Source: Methylocaldum marinum (GTDB lineage Bacteria > Pseudomonadota > Gammaproteobacteria > Methylococcales > Methylococcaceae). Taken from it: a stretch of DNA of 64,000 bases. This document shows positions 8,323 to 17,015 of the stretch, piece by piece (position 1 is the first letter of the stretch; every line of letters begins with the position of its first letter). The stretch is taken from positions 2,084,395-2,148,394 of the forward strand of contig NZ_AP017928.1 in assembly GCF_003584645.1 (NCBI RefSeq), given 5' to 3'. Position numbers and translations under genes: made by a program. A model generated the notes under the pieces. That model made no database searches, was not told where the DNA came from, and was given only the letters and a program-made list of their open reading frames with translations.

Positions 8323-9732
8323 TCACTCAATCCCCCCGCCCGAACCGGATTTCATTCTGAACCGCCAGTAGGCATAGAAAGGCAATCCCCCGGCCAGGAG
8401 CGCCAAACCCAGCCCGGTCTCCCGCGGGCGCTGCATCACCATGCCGGTGCAGAATGCGCACGCTACGAGAAAGAACGCCAAGGGCACCCAGGGATAGCCC
8501 AGGGTCCGATAAGGCCTCGGCAGTGCCGGCTGACGGTGGCGCAGCACGATCACCGCGAGTGCGGTAATGCCGTAAAACGTCCATGCGCCGAAGATCGCAT
8601 AACTGAACAAGCGCTCGAAGGCCTGCTCGTCCCGGCCCAACACCAGAATCAGTCCGCCCGCCGCGAGGCCCTGCACGATCAAGGCCTTGGCCGGCGTCCG
8701 ATGTACCGGATCGATATCTCCCATGTGGCGGAAAAACAGCCCGTCGCGGGCCATCGCGTAGGACACTCGGGCGCCGCTCAGGATGGCGCCGTTCAGGGCG
8801 GCCAAGGTCGACACGATCGCCGCCACCGTGATCGCCCTGCCGCCCCATTCTCCCAGGGCAGCGGACGCCATGTCCTGGGCCAAGCGCTCGGATTGCCGGA
8901 CCTCGGCGAACGGGAGAACGTAGAAATAGGCCAGGTTGATCAAGAGATAGACGGCCATCACACTGATAATGCCGAAGATCAGGACGCGCGGGATCGTGCG
9001 CTGAGGATGCCGGATCTCTGCTCCGATCATGGTCACGTTATTCCAGCCATCGTAAGCCCACAACGCGGCCGCCAATGCGGCGCCGAACGATTCGATGCCG
9101 ATCGGGGCTGAAGCCGCGGCAGCGCCGGAAAAGTGTTCCCACTCCCCTTCCCCGCACACGAGCCCGAGCGCCGCCAAGGCCACGATGGCGCCGACCTTCA
9201 GCAGCGTCAGGACGATCTGAACCTCGCTTCCCAGGACGACGCCGCCGTAATTCAGGAGCGAGAAGACCAGGATGCTCGCGAGCGCCGTGAGCTGAACGCC
9301 GGTGAGCGTGAGATCCAGGCCAGCGACGGAAGATCGCCATACCGATTGATCGAGATCATGTACGAAATAGCCGAGAAAGATGGCGAACGCCGTGGCGATG
9401 CCGGCGATCGCTCCGGTCTTGCCGATGACCACCTGTTGCCAGCCGAAGAGGAATCCCCACAAGGGACCGTAGGCGCGCCGCAGAAAGACATATTCCCCGC
9501 CGGCTTCCGAAAAGGCGGCGCCGAGTTCCGCATAACTAAGCGCCCCGGCAAGCGAGAGAAGCCCTCCGACTGCCCAGACCAGGAACACCGCCCAGACCGC
9601 GCCGGTCTCGCGGGCTATGGTCGAAGGCACCAGGAATATGCCGGTGCCGATCACGGTGCCCGCCAGGATTGCCCCCGCGCCGAGCCATCCGATCCCTCGC
9701 TCCAATTCGGGGCGCCTAGCGGACCGGTTCAT
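8323..9732 (-). CDS. APC-family amino acid permease
   Basis: A 469-aa inner-membrane transporter with about 12 hydrophobic segments. The N-terminal signature AGAILAGTVIGTGIFLVPS is the unwound TM1 substrate-binding motif of amino acid-polyamine-organocation transporters, and the later SEAGGEYVFLRRAYGPLWGF stretch also fits the family. It probably carries an amino acid by proton symport or exchange; the substrate cannot be assigned. A separately promoted secreted protein gene lies 30 bp beyond on the same strand (upstream). Confidence 0.85.
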   Translation of the reverse strand: MNRSARRPELERGIGWLGAGAILAGTVIGTGIFLVPSTIARETGAVWAVFLVWAVGGLLSLAGALSYAELGAAFSEAGGEYVFLRRAYGPLWGFLFGWQQVVIGKTGAIAGIATAFAIFLGYFVHDLDQSVWRSSVAGLDLTLTGVQLTALASILVFSLLNYGGVVLGSEVQIVLTLLKVGAIVALAALGLVCGEGEWEHFSGAAAASAPIGIESFGAALAAALWAYDGWNNVTMIGAEIRHPQRTIPRVLIFGIISVMAVYLLINLAYFYVLPFAEVRQSERLAQDMASAALGEWGGRAITVAAIVSTLAALNGAILSGARVSYAMARDGLFFRHMGDIDPVHRTPAKALIVQGLAAGGLILVLGRDEQAFERLFSYAIFGAWTFYGITALAVIVLRHRQPALPRPYRTLGYPWVPLAFFLVACAFCTGMVMQRPRETGLGLALLAGGLPFYAYWRFRMKSGSGGGIE

Positions 9733-9762
9733 GGATTTCCGTATCCGACGCCATGTGGAACC

Positions 9763-11571
9763 TTAACGTGGAGGCCTCCGGGTCTCACGGAACCAGCGAC
9801 GGTACTGTTCCATGCGATGGCGCTGATCGGCCGCCGCGCGCCGCGTGCAAGTGGCGTATTCAGCCGTTCCCGGTATAGCGCCCCAGCGAAATTCCGGACA
9901 GTCGTTGGGATTGTAAGCCATCTCGAACGCCGGCCGCCGCGCCAGGATATCGGCGACCGTCAATCGCCAGGTCGAACCGTCGCTCCGGGTATAGGCGATC
10001 TGCCGCTCTTGTACGCGCACCCGATGCCGCCGCTCGATCTCTTCCCTGACGATCTCCGGCGACCGTCCGCCGAGCACGAAAAGCTCGGGATAACGGACGA
10101 TGCGCTCCGGGAAGCGTGTCAGCACGTCCATGGCGATCAGGAGACGCATGTCGCGGGAGGGCGTCGCATAGTCCTCCCAGGGTCCGACGGTCTCGAAGAT
10201 CGAAGGCCCCGTCGGCATCGTGATGAGGGTCCCCGGATGCTGCCTCTTGTATTTCTCGCCGTTCTCGACGGCATGGACTCGCGTCTCCAATTGTTCGACC
10301 AAGGCATCGAGCACGGAGTCATAAGCTTTTTCGGCATTCAATCCCTTTGGATCGATGAGCCGCATCATGCGCGCGTAGAAATCCTCCGCCGGATGCTCGG
10401 CCTGCTCCGCCGAATAGGGCGCGATAACGGCTTGCTCCGCCAATTCCGCGTTGCTCAGAAGGCGCGGAGATTCCTGCCCCTCTCTCGCGAGCGGCCGAAA
10501 GGCTTTAAAGCCCGGACCCGCGCTTTTCACATCATCGGCGAAGAGAAACGTGCCTTCCCAGAAGCGTTTGCGGCCGACCGAGTTGTCCGGCTGCGCATCG
10601 ACGGCGAGAAGCAATCCGCCGCGATCCTCCGTTTGCGGGACCCATTTCACGATGATCAGGATATGCCCATAAGGATCGGCAAAGACCGTACCGGGCCACA
10701 GGTTTTCACGCTTGATCGCGACCGGGTAGAAATCGGTGTTGTCGTCTTCGAACGCCGATCGCACATTCCCCGAGTGAACCGTATCCATCAGCCGCCGGGA
10801 CAGGTCGGTGAAGGCGGAAGCCGGCGCCGATCCCGACGAAAAGCGCCGGTCTATGACGGCCGGCCCGCAGCGCGGCGGTCTGTGCGAAGCGCCTCGATCG
10901 CAGGCCCGAAACGCCACCGGCAGACCGATCTTCCAGGCGAAGTAGGCGCGCAGGAAATACGGGAGGTCCGCACAGTCCGGCGTGGCCGGAAGCCTCTCGT
11001 CCTCGCCCTGGCCGAAGTGGCCGTGAAGGAAATTCCGCTCCGGGTTCCTGAGAATCGGTTCGAGAGACGGAAGCGTGTAGTTTTCCTCGATCGGCGCATC
11101 GAAAAGGCGCTCGATCCAGGCGGAATACAGCGCCTCGTGCCGCCGGTCCCATTCGGCCCCGCTGCGCTCCGGTCCGGCCTCGGCGTCGTTGCCGACGGTC
11201 ACGCGGCGGCACGCGATCATCTCGCCCTGCCTCCGCCCTTCGACGCGGTAGTCTCCGGGAACGAGGTGATCGATAGCAAAAGCCGCGCTCCACGGAGGCC
11301 CGCCCTGTCGGTTGACCGCCAAGGACAGTTCCTCGCCGCCCGGCGCAAAAGCCCTCAGTTCGCTCACCGGCCCATCCGTCGCCACCACCATGAGCTTTAG
11401 CCGCTCGCCGATCACCGGCATTTTCGGCGATATCCAAACCGATGCGGCCCCACCCTCCGGGCACGGCTCGGCATCCGCCTCGCCGACCGCCAGGCCGGGG
11501 GCCAGCAATACCAGCGCCATGACAATGGCGAGAAACCGAACATCTCTTGGCCGTTTGCCGGAAAAAAACAT
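9763..11571 (-). CDS. Secreted protein with a putative transglutaminase-like core
   Basis: Uncharacterised exported protein of about 602 aa. The open frame extends to an ATG at 11682, but the first 37 residues look non-genic; the Met at 11571 gives a normal signal peptide (basic start, then FLAIVMALVLLAPGLAVGEA). A Cys in TPDCADLPYFLRAYFAWKIG, a His in DPYGHILIIVKW and an Asp in LAVDAQPDNS occur in the order and spacing of the Cys-His-Asp triad of transglutaminase/NlpC-like folds. That is inference from pattern, not a recognised family. The N-terminal 100 residues look like a beta-rich domain. It sits upstream of the permease gene, 30 bp away. Confidence 0.55.
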   Translation of the reverse strand: MFFSGKRPRDVRFLAIVMALVLLAPGLAVGEADAEPCPEGGAASVWISPKMPVIGERLKLMVVATDGPVSELRAFAPGGEELSLAVNRQGGPPWSAAFAIDHLVPGDYRVEGRRQGEMIACRRVTVGNDAEAGPERSGAEWDRRHEALYSAWIERLFDAPIEENYTLPSLEPILRNPERNFLHGHFGQGEDERLPATPDCADLPYFLRAYFAWKIGLPVAFRACDRGASHRPPRCGPAVIDRRFSSGSAPASAFTDLSRRLMDTVHSGNVRSAFEDDNTDFYPVAIKRENLWPGTVFADPYGHILIIVKWVPQTEDRGGLLLAVDAQPDNSVGRKRFWEGTFLFADDVKSAGPGFKAFRPLAREGQESPRLLSNAELAEQAVIAPYSAEQAEHPAEDFYARMMRLIDPKGLNAEKAYDSVLDALVEQLETRVHAVENGEKYKRQHPGTLITMPTGPSIFETVGPWEDYATPSRDMRLLIAMDVLTRFPERIVRYPELFVLGGRSPEIVREEIERRHRVRVQERQIAYTRSDGSTWRLTVADILARRPAFEMAYNPNDCPEFRWGAIPGTAEYATCTRRAAADQRHRMEQYRRWFRETRRPPR

Positions 11572-11685
11572 TCCGGCCGAGGCATAGACCGGATTAAGCA
11601 AAGCGGATCCGGCACTTTTCCCGCCCTCGTCGGCGACGGCTGCCGCCTTACTCTGCTCTACGTTTGCTGAACCCACTGGCATAGC

Positions 11686-11790
11686 TCATTGATTATTGCA
11701 AATCGCCCGGCCGTGCAGGACGGCCAAGGCGTCCCGAACGATCTGGCATTCCTCGTCTGTGGGGATCACGAAGCCGCGAACCGGGCCCCC
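11686..11790 (-). pseudogene. Acetate kinase C-terminal remnant
   Basis: The frame reads GGPVRGFVIPTDEECQIVRD and ends ALAVLHGRAICNNQ-stop. VIPTDEE-x-x-IxRD is the signature of the extreme C-terminus of acetate kinases. Only about 30 codons survive; no upstream kinase sequence is recognisable. Confidence 0.5.
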
Positions 11791-12096
11791 GGTCACCCGT
11801 TTCCGGAAAGCCCGCCCGGGACACCGTCGTTCGCCGCTTCATCGAGCGTGGCCAAACCCATGGTTTCTTGACCGGGGTGGGCGCGGAGAACCCGGCCCGC
11901 TGGATGACCTCCGACGTTGAAGGCGAATTATGTCACTATCGCATCGCCCTAAGCGGATTTGGAAGTTTGCCGCTCGCTGGCTAATTTACGATGGACAAAT
12001 TCGGCCAACTCCGGTCGTTCGTCCGTTTGTTGAAGTGGTCATTTGAACGTCAGTTCCATTCGGGTAGCTGACGTTCCCGCTGCAACCGCTCTCGTC
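11791..12096. other. Intergenic, no gene seen
   Basis: About 300 bases between two gene relics; no supported frame or RNA. Probably decayed coding sequence. Confidence 0.35.
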
Positions 12097-12480
12097 TCAA
12101 GCATGGCGATGATGAGGCGGTCGCCAGGAGTACCCGAGGGGCCGATTCCAAGGCTCTCTCTCGTCTTCTTCAGTGATAAACGCCACATCCAGCGGATGAG
12201 CGCCAGCCGAGGCCTTTTGGATGATCGACTCCAGCAGAAAGGGTGATAGCGATTGTATCGATTGCAGGAAGGTCCATTGGTCCGGATAGGACTGCAACTT
12301 ATCGTCCCCGAACACACAGAAACCCTGCTCTCAGGGTTCTTTCTGCAACGGCAAGGCGATCAGGTTGCCGAAGCCGCCTTTCGGCATGGTGTCCCGGTTG
12401 GGAAAGAACCGGTCGTAGGAGGCGAGTTTGAGTTGTTGCGGACTAGAAAGCAGCTTCGATCCGGCTGATCTCGTCAGAGC
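12097..12480 (-). pseudogene. Relic of a TOTE conflict-system primase/helicase
   Basis: The frame reads LASYDRFFPNRDTMPKGGFG, NLIALPLQKEP, a TGA stop (12331-12333), then EQGFCVFGDDKLQSYPDQW and onward. DRxFPNxDTxPKGGFGNLIALPLQ is the characteristic core of the archaeo-eukaryotic primase domain of TOTE (transposon-encoded conflict) proteins. The TGA probably replaces the CGA of a usual PREQG. Both ends of the gene are missing. It marks an ancient mobile or defence element. Confidence 0.5.
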
Positions 12481-12502
12481 ATGGCTCGCCAATAGTTTAT
12501 CA

Positions 12503-12543
12503 ATCCTTGTATATCATCCACATGATGGATGATATACAAGGAT
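12503..12543. promoter_or_regulatory. 18-bp perfect palindrome over the start of the DUF4143 ATPase
   Basis: ATCCTTGTATATCATCCA (12503-12520) is repeated inverted at 12526-12543 with a 5-base spacer (CATGA). The right arm runs into the ATG (12542) and carries the only ribosome-binding-like AAGG. As DNA it is a candidate operator overlapping the promoter/start; as RNA it would hide the start codon in an 18-bp hairpin. Confidence 0.5.
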
Positions 12544-13714
12544 GATTGCCCGCCGTATGCTGCCCATCGTCAGAGAAGCCCTGAGCGACCAGGCCGCCGT
12601 CGCCTTGATAGGCCCCCGCCAGATCGGCAAGACCACTTTGGCCTTGACGCTGGCGCAAGAGCGTCCTTCCGTCTACCTGGATCTGGAGTCACGGGAAGAC
12701 CGCGCCAAACTGACCGATCCGGAATTGTTCCTGCGAAACTTCCGGGACCGCATGGTTGTTCTGGACGAGATCCATCGAATGCCGGATTTGTTCCAGAGTT
12801 TGCGCGGACTGATCGATGAGGGACGCCGCAACGGCTATCGAACTGGGCACTTCCTGATTCTGGGGTCTGCCTCCCTGGACTTGCTCCGCCAATCCGGCGA
12901 GAGCTTGGCGGGCCGGATCGCTTACGTCAATATGGGGCCATTCGATATTCTGGAAACCTCGGCCGGCAATGGCGAAGACGTCGCTCGGCTATGGGTGCGG
13001 AGCGGATTTCCCAACAGCTTTCTCGCGGCGGACGATCGGAAAAGCTTGCGTTGGCGCAGGGATTTCATCCGTTCCTATCTGGAGCGGGAAATTCCGCTAT
13101 TCGGTCCACGGGTACCGGCGGAGACCCTCGAGCGCCTGTGGACGATGTTGGCCCATGAGCAGGGCGGCCTGTTGAATGCCTCGCGCCTTGCCACCTCCCT
13201 GATGATCAGCGCGCAAACCGTAACACGCTACATCGATTTACTGGTCGATCTGCTACTGATCCGCCGCCTGCGGCCGTTCCACGCCAATCTCGGCAAACGC
13301 TTGGTCAAATCCCCAAAGGTGTATCTTCGAGACAGCGGCATAGCCCATGCCCTGCTGGGGTTGACGGACTATAATGCGCTCAGTGGCCATCCCGCTGTTG
13401 GCGCGAGTTGGGAAGGTTTTGTCATCGAAAATCTGCTCGCGGCTGCACCGGAGCAAACACTGCCAAGCTTTTACCGCACCGCCGTCGGCGCCGAAATCGA
13501 TCTCCTATTGGAGATGCCGGGCAAAGGCCTGTGGGCTATAGAAATCAAGCGAGGCCTCTCTCCAAAGTTGGAAAAGGGCTTCCAGATCGCCTGCGATGAT
13601 CTGCGGCCGGATCGACGTATTGTCGTGTATGGAGGTAGCGACCGCTATCCTATCAAGGCGGATGTTGAAGTGATCGGGCTCAGAGCTTTGGTGGAAATGC
13701 TCGCGGCGCTTTGA
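12542..13714 (+). CDS. AAA_14/DUF4143 ATP-binding protein
   Basis: A 390-aa P-loop protein of the widespread AAA_14 + DUF4143 family. Walker A is GPRQIGKTT (about residues 22-30), Walker B VVLDEIHRMPDL, and the sensor segment LILGSASLDLL. The C-terminal half contains the DUF4143 winged-helix part (QTVTRYIDLLVDLLLIRRLRP) and the nuclease-like GAEIDLLLEMPGKGLWAIEIK motif. The function is unknown; the family is common in accessory regions. The start at 12542 overlaps a large palindrome and has almost no spacing to AAGG; the internal ATG at 12557 is an alternative. Confidence 0.85.
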   Translation: MIARRMLPIVREALSDQAAVALIGPRQIGKTTLALTLAQERPSVYLDLESREDRAKLTDPELFLRNFRDRMVVLDEIHRMPDLFQSLRGLIDEGRRNGYRTGHFLILGSASLDLLRQSGESLAGRIAYVNMGPFDILETSAGNGEDVARLWVRSGFPNSFLAADDRKSLRWRRDFIRSYLEREIPLFGPRVPAETLERLWTMLAHEQGGLLNASRLATSLMISAQTVTRYIDLLVDLLLIRRLRPFHANLGKRLVKSPKVYLRDSGIAHALLGLTDYNALSGHPAVGASWEGFVIENLLAAAPEQTLPSFYRTAVGAEIDLLLEMPGKGLWAIEIKRGLSPKLEKGFQIACDDLRPDRRIVVYGGSDRYPIKADVEVIGLRALVEMLAAL

Positions 13715-13793
13715 GGCTCACGACCTACGTCCCTGCCAATTTGCGCCGAACGCTCGCTGTCGGCCGAGGACTTGCCAATTTGAGGAAACACGA

Positions 13794-14225
13794 TTGAACG
13801 GCTTTACCATAAAAAAGAGCATCCATATCCATGCAAAACCGGAGGCAGTGTTCGATGCGCTGACTCGTTCGGAAGATATTGTCAAATACTTTCCGTTGAA
13901 AAGGGTTACGTCCGAGTGGAACGAAGGCAGCGAGATACTGTTGACAGGAGAAAACAATGGCAACGAATTCAGGGATTACGGGGTCATCCTAAACCTGTCG
14001 CGCCCCGGCCGATTTAGGTACAGCTACTGGAGCGACAATCACGGAACCGAAAGAACCCCGGAGAATCATTTGACGATCGACTATCGTTTATCGCCTGAAC
14101 CGGACGGGACCCGGCTGGATCTTGAGCAAAACAATCTACGATCGGAGGAAATGGCCACATGGATGGATGCGATCTGGGACGCATTGCTCGACAGCCTGAA
14201 AGCATTCGTTGAACAGCGCACATGA
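13794..14225 (+). CDS. SRPBCC (START/AHSA1-like) domain protein
   Basis: A 143-aa single-domain protein of the Bet v1/SRPBCC fold: the N-terminal strand IKKSIHIHAKPEAVFDALTR and the C-terminal helix WMDAIWDALLDSLKAFVEQ are typical. Such proteins bind hydrophobic ligands or act as AHSA1-like factors; the ligand is unknown. It starts with TTG, supported by GAGGAAA seven bases upstream. It stands alone, 80 bp after the ATPase gene. Confidence 0.75.
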   Translation: MNGFTIKKSIHIHAKPEAVFDALTRSEDIVKYFPLKRVTSEWNEGSEILLTGENNGNEFRDYGVILNLSRPGRFRYSYWSDNHGTERTPENHLTIDYRLSPEPDGTRLDLEQNNLRSEEMATWMDAIWDALLDSLKAFVEQRT

Positions 14226-14281
14226 AGTCCGCGAGCAATCGCCCCATCGGCCGCTGCCGCCGCGAATCGGGAGATCCCTGG

Positions 14282-14412
14282 CCGGGAAGGATCCCGACCA
14301 AGAGCCTATCCCTGCAGGTCCCAAAACCCTTCGACCGGGCTCAGGACAGGCCCTTCGACCGGGCTCAGGGCGAACGGCCTACTGAGATAGGCTCTAAACC
14401 GATCCTTCCCGG
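14282..14412. repeat. 131-bp nested palindromic repeat element
   Basis: The outer arms CCGGGAAGGATC (14282-14293) / GATCCTTCCCGG (14401-14412) and inner arms AGAGCCTATC (14301-14310) / GATAGGCTCT (14386-14395) are perfect inverted repeats. Inside are two direct copies of CCCTTCGACCGGGCTCAGG, a dispersed motif whose relatives occur near 33438 and, with AAG in place of CGG, near 50589. It is a mobile-repeat nest between genes and may also act as a bidirectional transcription barrier. The rest of 14226-14548 holds no gene. Confidence 0.65.
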
Positions 14413-14548
14413 AAGGAGTGGTTTTTTCGCCTGACGGCATTAACGTCTGCTGCGATTCGACAGGGTCCGGAACGCATCCGGCGCTGATTCAAGGAAGCTC
14501 CCGCGACAGAGGCCGGATGTTTCTGCTTCGACAGCCCGGAATGATTTC

Positions 14549-15868
14549 TCAATTCCAGTTCTTCAATTCATTGTAGTAATAACGCGATTTCTCCCTGATG
14601 AGTTTCTCCTTGTTTTCGATCAAGGAAGCCAGCAGGATAACCGCCAGGCCCAATCCGATCGAGCTGATCCAGGGAGCCGCCGAGTACAGGGCGACCGCAT
14701 CCTTTATATGGAACAGAAGACCGCCCGCCACGCAAACATTGCCGCTGAAGAACGGCATCTTCTCCCGATACCTGATGCCGGCGACAGTCAGAAGGATGCC
14801 CGCGGCGATGGCGGATACGGGCGCCAGGGGCTGTTGATCGAGGATTGCGCCGAAAGTCACTACGCCGGCCATGACGGAACCGGCCAAACGATACAAGCGT
14901 GCATGAAAATCGACTTGGCCGGACAATAGGAACAAGATTGCCACAACGGGCAGCATGGCACCGAGTCGATTGACGGAAACCGTCGAAAATTGCTCGAGTA
15001 CGATCAGCCAGATGGCGACGGCGGAAAAAGTCCCCAGCCACTGGCAAACATAGATGACGGAAGCCGATTGCGTGTATCGCCTGATGTCATAGATACAACA
15101 GACCAGCACGATGGCGCCTATCGCGACCGCCAGCAGGTACGAAGCCGGATGCAAGAAACTCCGGCCGATGATGATCCACAACGGCAGACTGGCCAGCGCC
15201 CTCGCCGTCAATCCCTCCGGCAGGCGCATGCTGCTGTCCCGATGCAAACGCTGCTCGGTTCGCCGCAGGAACACGAACAGTCCCGCAATCACAATCGCCA
15301 TCAGCGTCGCATCGCGAATCGGCAGCATCAATAAAAGGTTGCCGGCCACCGTCGCCCGGAGCAGCGTTCCGAGATATTTGCGCGCGAGGATGGCATAGCC
15401 GGCATAGCTCACCACCACCAGCAACACCGCGGTTATAACGAAATCCAGGGCGATCACCGCAGGACTGACATCCATGAACTGCAGCCAGCGATATTGGGGC
15501 TGCAGCGCGGCCTGGCCGTGCCAATAGGCGTAGAGCATGGCGCTGACCTGAGAAACCTGGACCGGCACAAAAGCCGCTCCCAGCCCGAAGAAAATCCGGG
15601 CGCCCTTGGTGTCCTTGAACAGCCTGGCGCAAACCAGGCCGCCTCCGCACAGCAGCAGGGTCAGCCCCAGGCCGACCCAATAGCGATAGGCCGGCAACAG
15701 GTCTTCGTGTCCCTGCAGCATGAAACTGATGGCCGATAGAATAATCAGTATGGAGCCGACCCAGCGCAGATAGCCGGTGATTCTCGAGGTCAGGCTGGCG
15801 GCAGCCGGTGTCTGGTCGGTTTCCGCGGGAGACCGTGCGGGGAATTCGTCGTAGTCAGGGGTATACAT
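14549..15868 (-). CDS. Polytopic membrane protein cotranscribed with pspA
   Basis: A 439-aa protein with roughly 12 hydrophobic segments after a short acidic N-terminal tail, resembling DUF2157-type membrane proteins. It starts 13 bp after pspA and so is almost certainly translated from the same sigma-54-dependent mRNA. PspA-family proteins act on the cytoplasmic membrane during envelope stress, so this may be its membrane partner; that role is inferred only from linkage. No enzymatic motif seen. Confidence 0.65.
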   Translation of the reverse strand: MYTPDYDEFPARSPAETDQTPAAASLTSRITGYLRWVGSILIILSAISFMLQGHEDLLPAYRYWVGLGLTLLLCGGGLVCARLFKDTKGARIFFGLGAAFVPVQVSQVSAMLYAYWHGQAALQPQYRWLQFMDVSPAVIALDFVITAVLLVVVSYAGYAILARKYLGTLLRATVAGNLLLMLPIRDATLMAIVIAGLFVFLRRTEQRLHRDSSMRLPEGLTARALASLPLWIIIGRSFLHPASYLLAVAIGAIVLVCCIYDIRRYTQSASVIYVCQWLGTFSAVAIWLIVLEQFSTVSVNRLGAMLPVVAILFLLSGQVDFHARLYRLAGSVMAGVVTFGAILDQQPLAPVSAIAAGILLTVAGIRYREKMPFFSGNVCVAGGLLFHIKDAVALYSAAPWISSIGLGLAVILLASLIENKEKLIREKSRYYYNELKNWN

Positions 15869-15881
15869 GATCGCCTCCCGC

Positions 15882-16541
15882 TTAGCGTTTCTCTGCGGAC
15901 TCGCTCTGTCCGTCCAGTTCGTCCAGCATCATTCTCAATGCCAGTTCGTCTTCTTCCTGTTCGAAGGCGCTGGCGAAGCTGTCGGTCTCGATGCGGTCCG
16001 GCGTTTCCAGTTCCGCACTGACCACCGAACCTTCCCAGCGGTCGAACACGGTCTGCACGTCCGGCAACCGCGTTCCCGCCTGATTCAGCAAGGCGCCCTG
16101 CAGATTGGCCCGGTTTTGCCTGGCCGCCAGAATCTCCTTTTTATTTTTGAGAACCTGCAACTGTTCCTGGATCGCATTCAAATCCTCGCGAATTTTGGCT
16201 TCCTGGGCCGAACTGTCCCGGTACTGCTGCTCGAGCACGACAATTTGCCGTTGCGTGTCGCGCAAGCGCTTGACGCATTGCAAGGCTTTTTGTTCATCGG
16301 TCGCTCTCACCTTGACGGCGCGCTCCGACCATAGGCGGGCTTGTTCCTGCTGTTCCTGAAGTTGCTTCTGATAGTGTTCCGACAGTTTGCCGACCCGATG
16401 CAAGTGCAGCCGGGTCTTGCCGGCCAGCGCCTGCAAATCCTGAATGGCGGCGCCGGCCAGGGCTTCGTGGTTTTCGAACTCGTCGGCGACCTGGTCGATT
16501 TGGCCCTTGAAGCTGACGAATAGGCGTTTTAAATAGTTCAT
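15882..16541 (-). CDS. pspA: PspA/IM30-family membrane stress protein
   Basis: A 219-aa, almost entirely helical coiled-coil protein. The N-terminus (MNYLKRLFVSFKGQIDQVAD) matches the PspA/Vipp1 pattern of an amphipathic membrane-sensing helix 0 followed by the first long helix, and the remainder is rich in heptads (QKQLQEQQEQARLW, EQLQVLKNKKEILAARQ). Members of this ESCRT-III-like family assemble on damaged inner membrane and maintain the proton motive force. The acidic C-terminus is specific to this copy. Its leftward transcription from a sigma-54 promoter, with a sigma-54 activator gene divergent, mirrors the pspF-pspA arrangement of enterobacteria. Confidence 0.75.
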   Translation of the reverse strand: MNYLKRLFVSFKGQIDQVADEFENHEALAGAAIQDLQALAGKTRLHLHRVGKLSEHYQKQLQEQQEQARLWSERAVKVRATDEQKALQCVKRLRDTQRQIVVLEQQYRDSSAQEAKIREDLNAIQEQLQVLKNKKEILAARQNRANLQGALLNQAGTRLPDVQTVFDRWEGSVVSAELETPDRIETDSFASAFEQEEDELALRMMLDELDGQSESAEKR

Positions 16542-16616
16542 GGCGACTCTCCTGGGTTGAGTTTCGATTCAAGCTCACTAGAGCATTTTTCGATTCGGTG
16601 TAAGGGATCCCGATAT

Positions 16617-16687
16617 GTAGGTCGGCAATCCTTTGCCGACTTACCGGCTCGGCAAAGGGCTTTGTCGGCAAGGGATTGCCGACCTAC
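16617..16687. repeat. Dispersed inverted repeat (TAGGTCGGCAATCC family) in the pspA leader
   Basis: Arms 16617-16640 and 16664-16687 are near-perfect inverted copies of a 24-bp unit beginning GTAGGTCGGCAATCC and ending TTGCCGAC. The same unit recurs at 25314-25470, 27163-27319, 29021-29125 and 29690-29721. Here it lies between the sigma-54 promoter and the pspA start, so it would form a hairpin in the mRNA leader. Confidence 0.75.
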
Positions 16688-16738
16688 AGTCTTCCTTCCC
16701 GACACGAATCCGTACACCGACATGAAAAACGTTCTAGG

Positions 16739-16753
16739 GCAAGAGCCGGGCCA
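16739..16753 (-). promoter_or_regulatory. Sigma-54 promoter for pspA
   Basis: On the minus strand the site reads TGGCCCGGCTCTTGC: TGGC at -24, TTGC at -12, with the required 10 bases between the GG and GC dinucleotides. Transcription would begin near 16727, leaving a leader of about 185 nt before pspA. The neighbouring activator has the GAFTGA loop that contacts sigma-54. Confidence 0.7.
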
Positions 16754-16767
16754 TGTCCCATTTTTCC

Positions 16768-16889
16768 TTTAGGAAGAAAGCTCTGATCAAGCCTCAAATT
16801 CGGAGAAGCGATCTATGCAACTAATTGATCTAAAAGGCCATCACCCAACCCTCTCCCAGAGGGAGAGGGCTTATTCAGGGCTTCCTTTA
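16768..16889. mobile_element. TTTA-flanked MITE, upstream of the pspA promoter
   Basis: The 114-bp body (16772-16885) starts GGAAGAAAGCTCTGATCAAG and ends CAGGGCTTCC, with imperfect terminal inverted repeats and a direct TTTA on each side. The interior (TCGGAGAAGCG; TGCAAC-x2-ATTGATCT; CACCCAACCCTCTCCCAGAG) is shared with the element inside the PKS gene at 50461-50684. It lies between the sigma-54 promoter and the divergent activator gene, where enhancer sites would be expected. A 12-bp palindrome GATGGCGCCATC at 16899-16910 follows and is a candidate activator site. Confidence 0.65.
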
Positions 16890-17015
16890 ACTCAATACGA
16901 TGGCGCCATCACTTGTGTTGCCCGGCGACTACAATGTACATAGATTGCACGTAGCACCTACCGAAAATGACTAACGGATCGACCACTCAAGACGGCATCG
17001 AGGCAAGCCTATCAG

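Noticed and set aside
9133..11400. A 755-codon plus-strand frame
   Set aside because: Antisense to the permease and the secreted protein, both with clear protein features; low-complexity Arg-rich translation.
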